Below are positions 18,698 through 28,010 of a stretch of DNA of 64,000 nucleotides, piece by piece (position 1 is the stretch's first letter; every line of letters begins with the position of its first letter). Origin of the DNA: Gluconobacter potus (lineage in GTDB: Bacteria > Pseudomonadota > Alphaproteobacteria > Acetobacterales > Acetobacteraceae); the NCBI RefSeq assembly GCF_015244705.1, contig NZ_JABCQF010000005.1:1-64000 (forward strand). The letters run 5' to 3'. The translations under genes were made by a program, and so were the position numbers. The notes beneath the pieces are model-generated. The model made no database searches. It was not told where the DNA came from and was given only the letters and a program-made list of their open reading frames with translations.

Positions 18698-20623
18698 ATG
18701 ACCCTATCCCGTCGCATTGCCTTGTTGGCAGCCATGTTCCCCATGACGGCACTGGCCACCCCCGTCCAGCTTTTTGACCATATTTCCATTTCCCCGGATG
18801 GAAGCCGGCTGCTTTCTCTGGAGGAGCCGACCGGAGACACCGCACAGCCCGACAGTTCACGGCCCGTGCTGTACACGCTTCCGTCCGGCACCCGCAGCGA
18901 TCTGGCTCTGTGTCATGGTTGTGAAGCAAGTTCGTTTGCCTGGCGCCGGGACGGGCAGGCGCTGGCCTATGTCCTGAAAGATCCTTCGGTCAAAACCCTG
19001 TCGGTCTGGCAGGCGGACCGGGACGGTCACCATGCGGTGCAGCTCTTGACTTTCAAGGGAACGCTTCAGTCCCTGTCCTACGGACCAAAAGGCCAGCTTG
19101 GTGTTCTGGCGATCGAAAACGCACATCGCCAGCCCGGCGCGATGGAAGCAGGAGCGCCTCCATCCGGAGAAATCAATGCGCAGATCGATGAACAGCGGAT
19201 CGCCACGATTGAGAACGGTCACCTGAACTGGCAGTCGCCAGCGGATTTGTATGTCTACGAATATGACTGGCGGCCGGACGGACAGAGCTTTGTCGCCACG
19301 GCAGCCCCGGGCAACGGGGATGATCACTGGTGGGTCGCAAAGCTCCACGCCATTGAAAACGGCCACGACACCGTCCTTTACACGCCACCCCAGCAACAGC
19401 AGCTCAACCTGCCACGGGTCTCCCCCGACGGAACAAAGGTCTCCTTCATCGGTGGCCTGATGAGTGATTACGGGGCGATTGGCGGCGATGCCTATAGTCT
19501 GGACCTGACGAAGCCCGGCGCCCAGCCGGTCAATCTGACACCGGGTCTGAAAGCGACTGTCACCGACCTGTCCTGGGACTGCGGACCAGGCCTCATCGCC
19601 ACGGGCCTCAAGGGAGATCGCAGCGTCATCTGGTCCTTGCAGGGTGGACTGAGGCCGCTATGGGAAGAGGCCATGATGCTGTCCAACGGCCGATCCGAAC
19701 CCAGTCTTTCCTGTGCCGGACAGCACACGGCCATCATCCGGCAGAGCTTTGAGAAAGCCCCGGAAACCGCCGCCGGTCCTATCGGGCAGTGGAAGCCTGT
19801 CAATCGCGATAATGCCGCCCTGCCACCCCATCTCAAGGCACGCAGCCTGACGTGGAAAAGCGATGGCTATTCTGTACAGGGCTGGCTTCTGGAACCTCTG
19901 AAGCGCAAGTCGGGCGTGGAACAGAACGGCAAGGTTCCGATGATCGTGTACGTTCACGGTGGCCCGTCCAGCGCTTCAAACCCGCGCTATTTCCGCGACA
20001 ATAGCAAGCTAGCGATGGCACTCTTGAATGCGGGGTATGACGTCTTCATGCCCAACCCGCGGGGCAGCTATGGACAGGGCGAGGCCTTCACCGCAGCAAA
20101 CCGCCGGGACTTCGGGCATGGAGATCTGCGGGACATCCTGCGCGGCGTCGATATGGCAGAAAAGGTCGCGCCCATTGATGACCACCGCCTTGGCCTGACC
20201 GGTTTTTCCTATGGTGGCTACATGACAATGTGGAGCGTCACCCAGACAGACCGTTTCCGCGCTGCTGCTGCAGGTGCTGGCATTGCGAACTGGCTATCCT
20301 ATTATGGCGAGAACAACATCGACAGCTGGATGCTGCCGTTTTTTGGGAAATCCGTTTACGACGATCCGGACATCTATGCCCATTCCTCGCCCATTCTCTA
20401 TATCCGGCAGGCGCATACGCCGACCTTCATTTACGTTGGTTCAGCGGATGAGGAATGCCCGATGCCACAGAGCCAGGAATTCTTCCACGCGCTCCAGACG
20501 CTGCATGTTCCAAGCTCACTCGTCATCTATCCCGGGCAAGGGCATGGCATGAGCAACCCACAGGCTTGGGAAGATGCGGTCCAGCGCACCATTCACTGGT
20601 TTGATCGTTATCTGGTGAAATAA
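18698..20623 (+). CDS. S9 family (prolyl oligopeptidase) peptidase
   Basis: A 641-residue exported serine peptidase. Residues 1-20 form a signal peptide (LLAAMFPMTALAT). An N-terminal beta-propeller of about 350 residues with WD40/PD40-like repeats (SPDGSRLLSL, SPDGTKVSFIGG) precedes the C-terminal catalytic alpha/beta-hydrolase domain. The nucleophile is Ser504 in GFSYGGYMTMW; the His is in YPGQGHGMSNP near the end. These are dipeptidyl- or oligopeptidyl-peptidase features; exact specificity is unknown. Start ATG 18698 is chosen because the signal peptide begins there. It may be transcribed with the RND permease. Confidence 0.88.
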   Translation: MTLSRRIALLAAMFPMTALATPVQLFDHISISPDGSRLLSLEEPTGDTAQPDSSRPVLYTLPSGTRSDLALCHGCEASSFAWRRDGQALAYVLKDPSVKTLSVWQADRDGHHAVQLLTFKGTLQSLSYGPKGQLGVLAIENAHRQPGAMEAGAPPSGEINAQIDEQRIATIENGHLNWQSPADLYVYEYDWRPDGQSFVATAAPGNGDDHWWVAKLHAIENGHDTVLYTPPQQQQLNLPRVSPDGTKVSFIGGLMSDYGAIGGDAYSLDLTKPGAQPVNLTPGLKATVTDLSWDCGPGLIATGLKGDRSVIWSLQGGLRPLWEEAMMLSNGRSEPSLSCAGQHTAIIRQSFEKAPETAAGPIGQWKPVNRDNAALPPHLKARSLTWKSDGYSVQGWLLEPLKRKSGVEQNGKVPMIVYVHGGPSSASNPRYFRDNSKLAMALLNAGYDVFMPNPRGSYGQGEAFTAANRRDFGHGDLRDILRGVDMAEKVAPIDDHRLGLTGFSYGGYMTMWSVTQTDRFRAAAAGAGIANWLSYYGENNIDSWMLPFFGKSVYDDPDIYAHSSPILYIRQAHTPTFIYVGSADEECPMPQSQEFFHALQTLHVPSSLVIYPGQGHGMSNPQAWEDAVQRTIHWFDRYLVK

Positions 20624-20657
20624 CAGCCAGAGCCTGGACCTTCCTCTTTCTGAAAGC

Positions 20658-21650
20658 TCAGAGAGAGGGAAGCGCTGTGGTCTGCTGATGCGTCCGGTTG
20701 TCGGTGGAAAGCGGCATGATGCCGGGGATGACTTCCACTTCCGTCCGATCCACAACACGCCCCGTCAGGACCATGCGGCTGCTGGCATTGTAGACATGCA
20801 CGGTGTCACCTTTGCCGCCTGCTTCCAGAACGGTTCCTGAAACCGTTAGATGAAGGCTCGGGCCGGAAAATGCCGCGACCACCGGCGATCCGCGATGCAC
20901 GAGTTGCGGATGCGCGAGTTCGGACACGCTGAGGACCTGACCGGCGGCGAGCACACCCCGCGCCTCAAGACCGACAGCATCTTCGGGAGACTGAAGGGCA
21001 TCATCCGGAATCAGGCCGATGCGAACAAAGGTCATGGTGACGTCTTCTGGCAGAATGGGCTGTCCCAGATGCATGGCGTGACGCAGGGTCACGGCCCGGA
21101 CTTCCATGGTCGCCGTTCCGCTCACATTGAAGGCCGTCCCCTGTCCGCCGCTTGCAGAGGCAACTTCAAGGCGCGCGGTAAAATGCTCGCTGCCATGAGG
21201 GGGACGATCGATATGCAGGATCGTCGGTGCCGCCTGATCCGCGACGGGAACCGCAACAGGCTTGAACCCGGTCAGGGCCACCTCAACCCGGGCCTCGGAC
21301 GGAAGCTCCAGACCTTGCCGGATGACGGGAAGCACATCATCAACCGTGATCATGCGCGCCGCATGCGTCACGGTCACAGAAACTAGCGGAGAAGCATCGG
21401 GCCAGTCCACGCCGAACTGGGCGGCGATGGCTGTCAGCTGCGGACCACCGACCACATAGCTTGCCCCCAATGCCGGGGCGTCGCCGATCTCGGTGTCCTG
21501 TCCCTTGCCCAGATCGGCGAACAGGTCGGACAGACGCACGCGGGGATGATCGACATTGACGTTTGTCCGCAGGGTTGCGGCAGAGGCGGACGACAGTGCT
21601 GTGCATCCTGCCAGCAGCAGGATGCCACCTTTCAGCAGGATACGGCTCAT
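20658..21650 (-). CDS. flgA: Flagellar P-ring formation chaperone FlgA
   Basis: A 330-residue periplasmic chaperone needed to assemble the FlgI P-ring around the flagellar rod. It has a signal peptide (residues 1-24), a long N-terminal part and a C-terminal SAF-type domain. That domain is recognisable from LRHAMHLGQPILPEDVTMT (about residue 190), EARGVLAAGQVLSVSEL and the closing GKGDTVHVYNASSRMVLTGRV. It is longer than enterobacterial FlgA (about 220 residues), as in many alphaproteobacteria. It lies two bases after flgG in the same operon. FlgH, which often follows, is absent; a convergent peptidase gene is next. Confidence 0.9.
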   Translation of the reverse strand: MSRILLKGGILLLAGCTALSSASAATLRTNVNVDHPRVRLSDLFADLGKGQDTEIGDAPALGASYVVGGPQLTAIAAQFGVDWPDASPLVSVTVTHAARMITVDDVLPVIRQGLELPSEARVEVALTGFKPVAVPVADQAAPTILHIDRPPHGSEHFTARLEVASASGGQGTAFNVSGTATMEVRAVTLRHAMHLGQPILPEDVTMTFVRIGLIPDDALQSPEDAVGLEARGVLAAGQVLSVSELAHPQLVHRGSPVVAAFSGPSLHLTVSGTVLEAGGKGDTVHVYNASSRMVLTGRVVDRTEVEVIPGIMPLSTDNRTHQQTTALPSL

Positions 21651-21652
21651 GC

Positions 21653-22444
21653 TTAGCCACCACCCAGATTGGTCACGGTCTTCATCATGTCGTCCGACGC
21701 GGTGATGACCTTGCTGTTCATCTCATAGGCGCGCTGGGCAGTGATAAGATCGGTGATTTCCGTCACGACATTGACGTTCGAGTTTTCGACGTAACCCTGC
21801 ATGATGCTGCCGTAACCGACAGCTTCAGGATTGCCCATCATGGCGTCGCCCGATGCTGTCGTCTGGGTGAACAGGTTCTGTCCCATCGCAGCCAGACCGT
21901 TCTCATTGGTGAAAATACCAAGCTGAAGCTGCCCGACAAGCGTCGTGTTGTTCTGCCCGGCAATCTGCACACTGACCTGACCGGACTGATCGACGGAGAT
22001 GCTCTGGGCATTGTTGGGGATCGTAATGGTCGGGCTGATGAGATAGCCGTCCGCCGTCACGAGAGAGCCGTTATTGTCCATCGAGAACGTGCCGTCACGG
22101 GTATAGGCAAGCTGCCCGGACGGAAGCTGGACCTGGAAATAGCCTCGTCCCTGTACAGCCAGATCCAGGGAATTGCTGGTCTGTTCGAGACTACCCTGAT
22201 CGTTGATGCGGTAAATCGCGGCCGTCTTCACACCAAGGCCAACCTGAGCACCCGCCGGAATGGTTGTACCCGTATCAGACGAACTGGCGCCGACACGGCG
22301 GATGTTCTGGTAGATCAGATCCTGGAACTCGGCACGGGAGCGTTTATAGCCCGTCGTGCTCATGTTCGCGATGTTGTTGGAAATGGTTTCGACGTTGGTC
22401 TGCTGGGCCTGCATGCCCGTTCCGGCGATGTCGAGTGCGCGCAT
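21653..22444 (-). CDS. flgG: Flagellar distal rod protein FlgG
   Basis: A 263-residue rod protein. The flagellar rod N-terminal motif is complete (GMQAQQTNVETISNNIANMS, TTGYKRSRAEFQDL). The C-terminal motif (GYVENSNVNVVTEITDLITA, then QRAYEMNSKVITASDDMM) forms the coiled-coil core. It builds the distal rod that passes through the P and L rings. Start at 22444, 34 bases after flgF. Confidence 0.96.
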   Translation of the reverse strand: MRALDIAGTGMQAQQTNVETISNNIANMSTTGYKRSRAEFQDLIYQNIRRVGASSSDTGTTIPAGAQVGLGVKTAAIYRINDQGSLEQTSNSLDLAVQGRGYFQVQLPSGQLAYTRDGTFSMDNNGSLVTADGYLISPTITIPNNAQSISVDQSGQVSVQIAGQNNTTLVGQLQLGIFTNENGLAAMGQNLFTQTTASGDAMMGNPEAVGYGSIMQGYVENSNVNVVTEITDLITAQRAYEMNSKVITASDDMMKTVTNLGGG

Positions 22445-22478
22445 GGAGCGTTATCCTTGTCCCGTAAGGGTCGGTAAA

Positions 22479-23219
22479 TCAGGCCGAGACCTGAACGATC
22501 TTGTCGATGGCGTTTTTCTGGCGCGTTGCTTCGGCGTCCACGAACTGCGCCATGAAGTCGAAGTTCCGCTGGATTTCCATCATCTGCGTGACTTCGGTCA
22601 TCATCTGGACGTTGCTGCCTTCCACCATGCCCTGCACGATGTTGGGCCGCTCGACAGCGGTGGTCGGCTGGTCGGAACGCAGCAGCCTGCTGCCTTCGGC
22701 CTGGAGCCTGTTGTTATCCTGCGCCGTCACGATCCCGATCTGGCCCTGCTCGCCCGTTTCAGTCGAGATCACGCCATCTGCGGAAATGGTGATACGATGG
22801 TCGGTCTGGGGCAGTTCGATCGGCTGTCCGTCACGATCCAGCAGGGCATTTCCGTTTTCATCGACAATGGCGCCATCCTGCTGTTCCTCGAAACGACCGG
22901 CCCGTGTCAGACGGACGCCATTGGCAGTGCGCACCTGAAAATAGCCCTCGCCACCCAGTGCGAGATCAAGGGGATTGCCGGTCGACTGCATGTCGCCCTG
23001 CTGGAAGTCCCGATATGTCGCACGGTCCTGCGTATAGGATTCCGTATCCGCACCTTCGGCCTGTTTTGAGCCGTGCTGGTGGGACAGGAAGTCACTGAAG
23101 AGGACATTTTCGCGTTTGTAGCCCACAGTCGAGGCGTTCGACATATTAGCCGCGACCACGGACATGGCGCGCTGCTGGGCATCCATGCGCGAAAGCGCGA
23201 TATAGGTACTGTTCTCCAT
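22479..23219 (-). CDS. flgF: Flagellar proximal rod protein FlgF
   Basis: A 246-residue flagellar rod protein. The N-terminus carries SRMDAQQRAMSVVAANMSNA and STVGYKRENV, and the C-terminus carries the matching QGMVEGSNVQMMTEVTQMME helix. Its position before flgG and its shorter N-terminal motif identify FlgF. First gene of the flgF-flgG-flgA unit; the promoter should lie in the 82-base gap upstream. Confidence 0.93.
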   Translation of the reverse strand: MENSTYIALSRMDAQQRAMSVVAANMSNASTVGYKRENVLFSDFLSHQHGSKQAEGADTESYTQDRATYRDFQQGDMQSTGNPLDLALGGEGYFQVRTANGVRLTRAGRFEEQQDGAIVDENGNALLDRDGQPIELPQTDHRITISADGVISTETGEQGQIGIVTAQDNNRLQAEGSRLLRSDQPTTAVERPNIVQGMVEGSNVQMMTEVTQMMEIQRNFDFMAQFVDAEATRQKNAIDKIVQVSA

Positions 23220-23301
23220 GGGCTTTACAGGCTCCGGTCAATCCCGATTTCGGAGCACAGCGTAGCGGCAAAAAGCTTTCCCAATCGTTAAACGAACGGT
23301 C

Positions 23302-24483
23302 TTAACTCGACTCGTCGTGACGATATGGTGAAAGAGTCAGCAGTTCCGCCGCCTCTGCCTGCATGGCGGTCCGCTCGTCGTCCACAAAGGCTGCGACAGC
23401 CTGACGCAGGCCAGGATCGAGAATGGCATGGGCGGAATGGGTGAAGGTCGGGAGGTAGCCGCGCTGGATCTTGTGTTCGCCCTGCGCCCCGGCTTCGACA
23501 CGGGACAGGCCGTGCGCGATGGCAAATTCGATCGCACGATAGTAACACAGCTCGAAATGCAGGAAGGGCCAGTCCCCTTCGCAGCCCCAGTTGCGGCCGA
23601 ACAGCGCGTTCGTGCCCATGAGATTCAGGGCCCCGGCAACCGCTTTTCCATCATGATGGGCCATCATCAGGACCACACGGTCTCCGAGCCGTTCGGACAG
23701 CATGGGAAAGAAGCGCTCGGTCAGATAGGCGCTGCCCCATTTCCGGTCGATCGTGGACTGATAGAAGCGGTAGAACGCTTTCCAGTCCTCCGGGGTGATC
23801 TGGTCTCCACGGAGCGTGCTGAAGGTCAGACCGCAGGATTGCGCGGCGCTGCGTTCCTTGCGGATGGATTTGCGCTTGCGGGAGGCTAAAGCGCCCAGAA
23901 AATCATCGAACGTGGCGTAACCGTTGTTCTGCCAGTGATACTGGATGCCCGTGCGCAGCAGGTAACCCGCTTCGGTAAAGGCCTCCATCGAAGCCGCATC
24001 GCAGAAATTGGCGTGCAGGGAGGACAGGCCGAGCTGCGCCGTGGCCTGAATGAGGGCGGAGGCCAGAGCCTGCGCCACGCCTTTCGGATCGGGCAGATCA
24101 GGCCGCAGCAGCAGCCGTGGGCCGGGAACCGGCGAGAACGGGACGGCGCAGACGAATTTCGGATAATAGCGACCGCCCGCAGCTTCGTAAGCGCGGGCCC
24201 AGCTCTGGTCGAAGACATACTCGCCCCAGGAATGGGACTTTCCGTAAAGCGGAGCGAGAGCCGCAATTGTTCCGTCCGGCGCCCGCAGCACGGCATGGCG
24301 CACCAGCCAGCCGGTACGGTCCGCGACGGAACCGCTGTCCTCAAGAGCGGACAGGAAGCCGAAAGAAACGAACGGATTATCCGCGCCCGCGCAGGTGTCC
24401 CAGGCGTCGGCCCCGATCTCGTGGATCGAGGCGTGGAGGCTCAGGCTCCAGTCAGGGGACGGGACGGTCTCCGGTTCTCCCAT
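23302..24483 (-). CDS. FemAB-like/GNAT acyltransferase (DUF482, PF04339 family)
   Basis: A 393-residue cytosolic protein of the PF04339 (peptidoglycan-biosynthesis-like, GNAT-fold) family. Characteristic elements are NPFVSFGFLSALEDSGSV near the N-terminus, SWGEYVFDQSWARAYE, LHANFCDAASMEAFTEAGY, the basic LASRKRKSIRKERSAA and the C-terminal EAGAQGEHKIQRGY. FemAB relatives add amino acids to peptidoglycan; the substrate of this branch is not established. Start 24483 avoids overlap with the RidA-family gene; an upstream in-frame codon at 24540 would lie inside it. Probably co-transcribed with the RidA-family gene, 25 bases apart. Confidence 0.85.
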   Translation of the reverse strand: MGEPETVPSPDWSLSLHASIHEIGADAWDTCAGADNPFVSFGFLSALEDSGSVADRTGWLVRHAVLRAPDGTIAALAPLYGKSHSWGEYVFDQSWARAYEAAGGRYYPKFVCAVPFSPVPGPRLLLRPDLPDPKGVAQALASALIQATAQLGLSSLHANFCDAASMEAFTEAGYLLRTGIQYHWQNNGYATFDDFLGALASRKRKSIRKERSAAQSCGLTFSTLRGDQITPEDWKAFYRFYQSTIDRKWGSAYLTERFFPMLSERLGDRVVLMMAHHDGKAVAGALNLMGTNALFGRNWGCEGDWPFLHFELCYYRAIEFAIAHGLSRVEAGAQGEHKIQRGYLPTFTHSAHAILDPGLRQAVAAFVDDERTAMQAEAAELLTLSPYRHDESS

Positions 24484-24508
24484 TCGGTCTCTCCCATCCC
24501 CAGGGTGA

Positions 24509-24976
24509 TCAGACGATTTCGAACAGCGCCTCGACTTCAACCGGGGCGTTCACGGGCAGGCTCGGCACACCGATGGTGGAGCGGGCGTGACGGCCGGCAT
24601 CACCAAAAACCTCGACGGCCAGATCGGACGCGCCGTTCATGACGGTGGCCTGATCGGTGAACTCGGGCGTGCAGGCAATGAAGCCGCCCAGACGGACAAC
24701 GCGGGTAATGCGGGAAAGATCACCGTCCAGCGCCGCCTTGGCCTGGGCCAGAACATTGATCAGGCAGGCGCGGGCACAGGCCACACCGGCATGGACCGAA
24801 ACCTCGTCCCCGAGCTTGCCGGTGATCAGCAGCTTGCCATCCACCAGCGGAAGCTGGCCGGAGACGATGAGCTGGTTTCCGGTACGGACGGTCGTGACGT
24901 AGTTCGCAACCGGAGCGGCTGCGACCGGCAGCGTGATCTCAAGGTCGGCGAGGCGGGATTCGGGGGTTGCGGTCAT
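24509..24976 (-). CDS. RidA/YjgF family protein (YjgF-like endoribonuclease subgroup)
   Basis: A 155-residue protein of the RidA/YER057c/UK114 superfamily, in the slightly longer group (PF14588-like). The core has VRTGNQLIVSGQLPL, GKLGDEVSVHAGVACARACL and the C-terminal GRHARSTIGVPSLPVNAPVE with the conserved Arg. Archetypal RidA hydrolyses reactive enamine/imine intermediates; this subgroup is not well characterised. Start ATG 24976 has GGAGA six bases upstream and gives the family length. It lies upstream of and close to the FemAB-like gene on the same strand. Confidence 0.9.
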   Translation of the reverse strand: MTATPESRLADLEITLPVAAAPVANYVTTVRTGNQLIVSGQLPLVDGKLLITGKLGDEVSVHAGVACARACLINVLAQAKAALDGDLSRITRVVRLGGFIACTPEFTDQATVMNGASDLAVEVFGDAGRHARSTIGVPSLPVNAPVEVEALFEIV

Positions 24977-25075
24977 GGCAGGTCTCCGGTTGGGGCGCCC
25001 GAAGCGGGCATCTGATGGGACCGCATGTTGAAACGGGAACGCCGTAATGCCAAGGGGCAAGACCGCATCGGCGGA

Positions 25076-26941
25076 TCAGGTCGGGAGGCTTTCGTCCCCC
25101 GCCAGACTCCGGCGGCTGCGTTCGAGTTCCTCGGCATAGCGGCGCAGGGCGTGCTGTTCGGTCAGGGTTCCGATTACCTGCCGGGACTGTGGGTCCTCGA
25201 CCACGACCAGCGCGTCGGCCTCGGCTTTTTCGAACAGTTCGATCGCCTCGCGGATGTTCATCTGTGGCGTGAGCATAGCGTTGCGGAACAGCGCCAGCGT
25301 TGCGATCGGCATCTGCGAAGCCGGAACGGCGTGCAGCTCCGCCAGATGAACGATGCCATCATAATACCCCTCGCCATCAAGCAGGACAATCCGCTGGGCC
25401 GAGCCGAGCGGGAACAGGGCCTGCGCGCGGTTTACAGGCGTTTCCGCCGGGAGTGTGCGGACCTGTCCGCGCATCATCCGGCGCACATTGAGCGATCGCA
25501 TCCAGCCGATATCGACGGCGGAGCGGATCGACTCACCGCGCAGATGGAAGCGCCAGGTCGCGAAGCTGTAGCCGAACAGCCGCCGCACGGTCAGGAGCGA
25601 CAGCACCGCAGCCACAAGTGTCGCGCCGCTCATGGACACGCTGCCGGTCAGTTCCAGCATCAGGCAGATCATGGTCATGGGGCTGCCGATCACGGCGACA
25701 GCCATCGCGCTCATGCCGACCAGCGCACAGGCCGTGACGGAATCCGGCGCAACACCCAGCGGTTCCAGAAGCGTGCCGTAGATCGTGCCCGCCAGAGACC
25801 CAAGATAGAGCGATGCGAAGAACAGACCCCCGCGAAACCCGGACCCGATACACAGGCAGGACGCCAGAGCCTTCAGGAGTAGCAGGACAACGGCCATCTG
25901 CGCGGTGACGTTTCCGGCGAAAACAGCGCGCATGGCTTCGTGCCCGGCGGACAGGACGGACGGATGCAGCGTCGCCAGCCCACCCACGATCAGCCCGCCA
26001 ACCGCAGGCCGCAGCCAGACAGGTCCGGGCATCTTACGGAACAGCGCCTCGGTCTGGGTGACGCAGAACATCAGGCCGATCGCCGTCAGGGCTGTCAGCA
26101 CACTGATGATGACCGCCCCGGCCGTCCCTTCCCAGGACAGAGTGCCCGGAGATGGAATGACGATCCCCGGCGGCACACTCCCGAGCGAGCGTGTCACGCC
26201 TACACCCGCAAGCGCGGCAACCGCCACAGGAGATAGGCTCCCCAGAGAATAGGAACCGATCACCAGCTCGAACGCATAGAACGCGCCGGCCACGGGGGCA
26301 TCGAATGCCGCCCCGATCGCAGCGCCTGCTCCAGCCCCCACCAGCACGCGCAGATCCTCTCGCCGCACCCGGAAGGAGCGCCCGATGCGGGAGCCGAAAG
26401 CCGCGGCAATCTGGGTAAATCCGGCTTCAAGCCCGATGGAGCCGCCCACCCCGTTGGACAGAATCGTCTGACAGACAATGACCAGACTGTCCCGCACCGA
26501 CATGCGGCCGCCATGTAGCGCGTTGGCTTCAATGGGATCCACGGGACTGCGGGGCATGATTTTCGCGACCATGACGCCGAACAGCCCGATCGCCAGGCCG
26601 CCGCCGGTCAGCACGGCTACCGTTCGAAGCGGTGGCAGGGCGGTCAGGCCGGACAGATGGCCGCCGGAGACTCCCGAGACCCCGAACAGCATCCTGTGCA
26701 TGAAGAACGTGAGATGGGTCATGACGACCACGCACAGACCCGACAGAACCCCGACACATCCCGCCAGAACGCTCAGCCAGATCTCATTTCCACGCACCAG
26801 GGTTCGCAGATTCGACGGCGCATGGGGAAACAGACGCGCCTGAAAGCGGTTCATCCGTTGACGCAGGACGCGGGACCTGTCCTGAAAACGGCCGGAAGAG
26901 CCGTCAGGAGATGCGGGCGAAGGGGCGGGACTGGTGGACAA
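25076..26941 (-). CDS. ClC-family chloride channel/antiporter with CBS domains
   Basis: An about 621-residue membrane protein: a ClC core of many helices (about residues 50-440) followed by a CBS pair (about 470-600) that probably senses nucleotides. The gating Glu is present in GGSIGLEAGFTQ, replacing the usual GREGP element, and the second ion-binding loop reads GSGFRGGLFFAS. The family moves chloride or exchanges it for protons, useful in an acid-forming bacterium; that role is inference. The start is uncertain. TTG 26941 follows a GGGAG site; an ATG at 26854 has no clear site; a TTG at 26998 gives the longest reading. Confidence 0.85.
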   Translation of the reverse strand: MSTSPAPSPASPDGSSGRFQDRSRVLRQRMNRFQARLFPHAPSNLRTLVRGNEIWLSVLAGCVGVLSGLCVVVMTHLTFFMHRMLFGVSGVSGGHLSGLTALPPLRTVAVLTGGGLAIGLFGVMVAKIMPRSPVDPIEANALHGGRMSVRDSLVIVCQTILSNGVGGSIGLEAGFTQIAAAFGSRIGRSFRVRREDLRVLVGAGAGAAIGAAFDAPVAGAFYAFELVIGSYSLGSLSPVAVAALAGVGVTRSLGSVPPGIVIPSPGTLSWEGTAGAVIISVLTALTAIGLMFCVTQTEALFRKMPGPVWLRPAVGGLIVGGLATLHPSVLSAGHEAMRAVFAGNVTAQMAVVLLLLKALASCLCIGSGFRGGLFFASLYLGSLAGTIYGTLLEPLGVAPDSVTACALVGMSAMAVAVIGSPMTMICLMLELTGSVSMSGATLVAAVLSLLTVRRLFGYSFATWRFHLRGESIRSAVDIGWMRSLNVRRMMRGQVRTLPAETPVNRAQALFPLGSAQRIVLLDGEGYYDGIVHLAELHAVPASQMPIATLALFRNAMLTPQMNIREAIELFEKAEADALVVVEDPQSRQVIGTLTEQHALRRYAEELERSRRSLAGDESLPT

Positions 26942-27021
26942 GCGAGCTCCCGAGCGGCAGGTGTGATCCTGTTTGACGGCAAGCGCGTCGCTGATCAACA
27001 GCTGTCATGGAAGGATCATTG

Positions 27022-27789
27022 ATGAAACTGCATGTCATCGAACGTGGCGAAGGCCCGGAAACGGTCGTCTTCCTGCACGGGCTGTTCGGACGGGCCCGGA
27101 ACCTCGGCTTCCTCCAGCGCGGCGCGGCTGCCGATTTCCGGACCCTTGCGCTGGATCTGCGCAATCATGGCCTCAGCCCGCATGGCCCCGTCAGCTATGC
27201 ACTCATGGCGCAGGACGTTCTGGAAACGCTGGATGATCTGGGGATCGAGCGTTTTGCCGTCGTGGGTCACTCCATGGGCGGGAAGGTCGGGATGATGCTC
27301 GCCCTGGCAGCCCCCGAGCGCGTCACGAAACTGCTCGTCGCGGATATCGCACCGGCCCGGACGGGGCATGGACATGGCGAGATGATCGCCCGGCTGGGTG
27401 CCATCACATTTCCCGCATCGCTCGAACGGCAGGAAGGACTGGATCTTCTGGAACCCGTGGCAGGCAGCCGACCCGTTGCCGAACTCCTGCTGCAGAACAT
27501 CCGGCTCGGCGATTCGCCGGGGTGGAGCATCGGTTTTGACGATCTCGCCCGTGATATTCACGAAATCGAAAACTGGCCCGATCTGCAGATTGCGCCCTAC
27601 GAAGGGTCTGTTCTTTTCCTGCGTGGCGGGGCGTCCCCCTATGTCCGCCCCGAGCATCACGATCAGATCCGGGCTCTTTTCCCCCATGCGCTGATCCACT
27701 CCCTGCCCGACGCCGGACATTGGCTGCATGCTGAACAGCCGCGCCCATTCCTCAGGGAAATGATGGAATTCCTGCGCACGCCGACCTGA
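27022..27789 (+). CDS. Alpha/beta hydrolase (YbfF-like esterase)
   Basis: A 255-residue soluble hydrolase. It has the oxyanion motif FLHGLFGRARN (about residue 18), DLRNHGLSPH and the nucleophile elbow VVGHSMGGKVG with Ser84. The catalytic His is in LPDAGHWLHAEQP near the C-terminus, and an Asp/Glu after the sixth strand completes the triad. The pattern RNHG...GHSMGGK resembles bacterial YbfF esterases and ABHD11. ATG 27022 is preferred because GAAGGA lies six bases upstream; the ATG at 27007 has none. Divergent from the ClC gene. Confidence 0.88.
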   Translation: MKLHVIERGEGPETVVFLHGLFGRARNLGFLQRGAAADFRTLALDLRNHGLSPHGPVSYALMAQDVLETLDDLGIERFAVVGHSMGGKVGMMLALAAPERVTKLLVADIAPARTGHGHGEMIARLGAITFPASLERQEGLDLLEPVAGSRPVAELLLQNIRLGDSPGWSIGFDDLARDIHEIENWPDLQIAPYEGSVLFLRGGASPYVRPEHHDQIRALFPHALIHSLPDAGHWLHAEQPRPFLREMMEFLRTPT

Positions 27790-28010
27790 GACAGGACGTT
27801 ACGACATCAAACCGGATAACAGGATGGCAGTTTTGCGGGAATTATTTTGTTTCGATTAAGCAACATAAATAAAATCTAATATATTAATTTTTTGCTATTT
27901 TAATAAAACTCAATTAAAATTAAAGTAAAAAACTTACTTTTCTGAAAAATTAACGACTAAAACATCAAAGCCGGAACGGCGCATGCAATAACTTCATCAG
28001 GATTACGCGG
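27790..28010. other. AT-rich intergenic region
   Basis: 221 bases without a gene. About 27840-27960 is mostly A and T with homopolymer runs, similar in character to the leader at 6690-6960. Probably carries the promoter of the following gene; no specific motif recognised. Confidence 0.55.
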
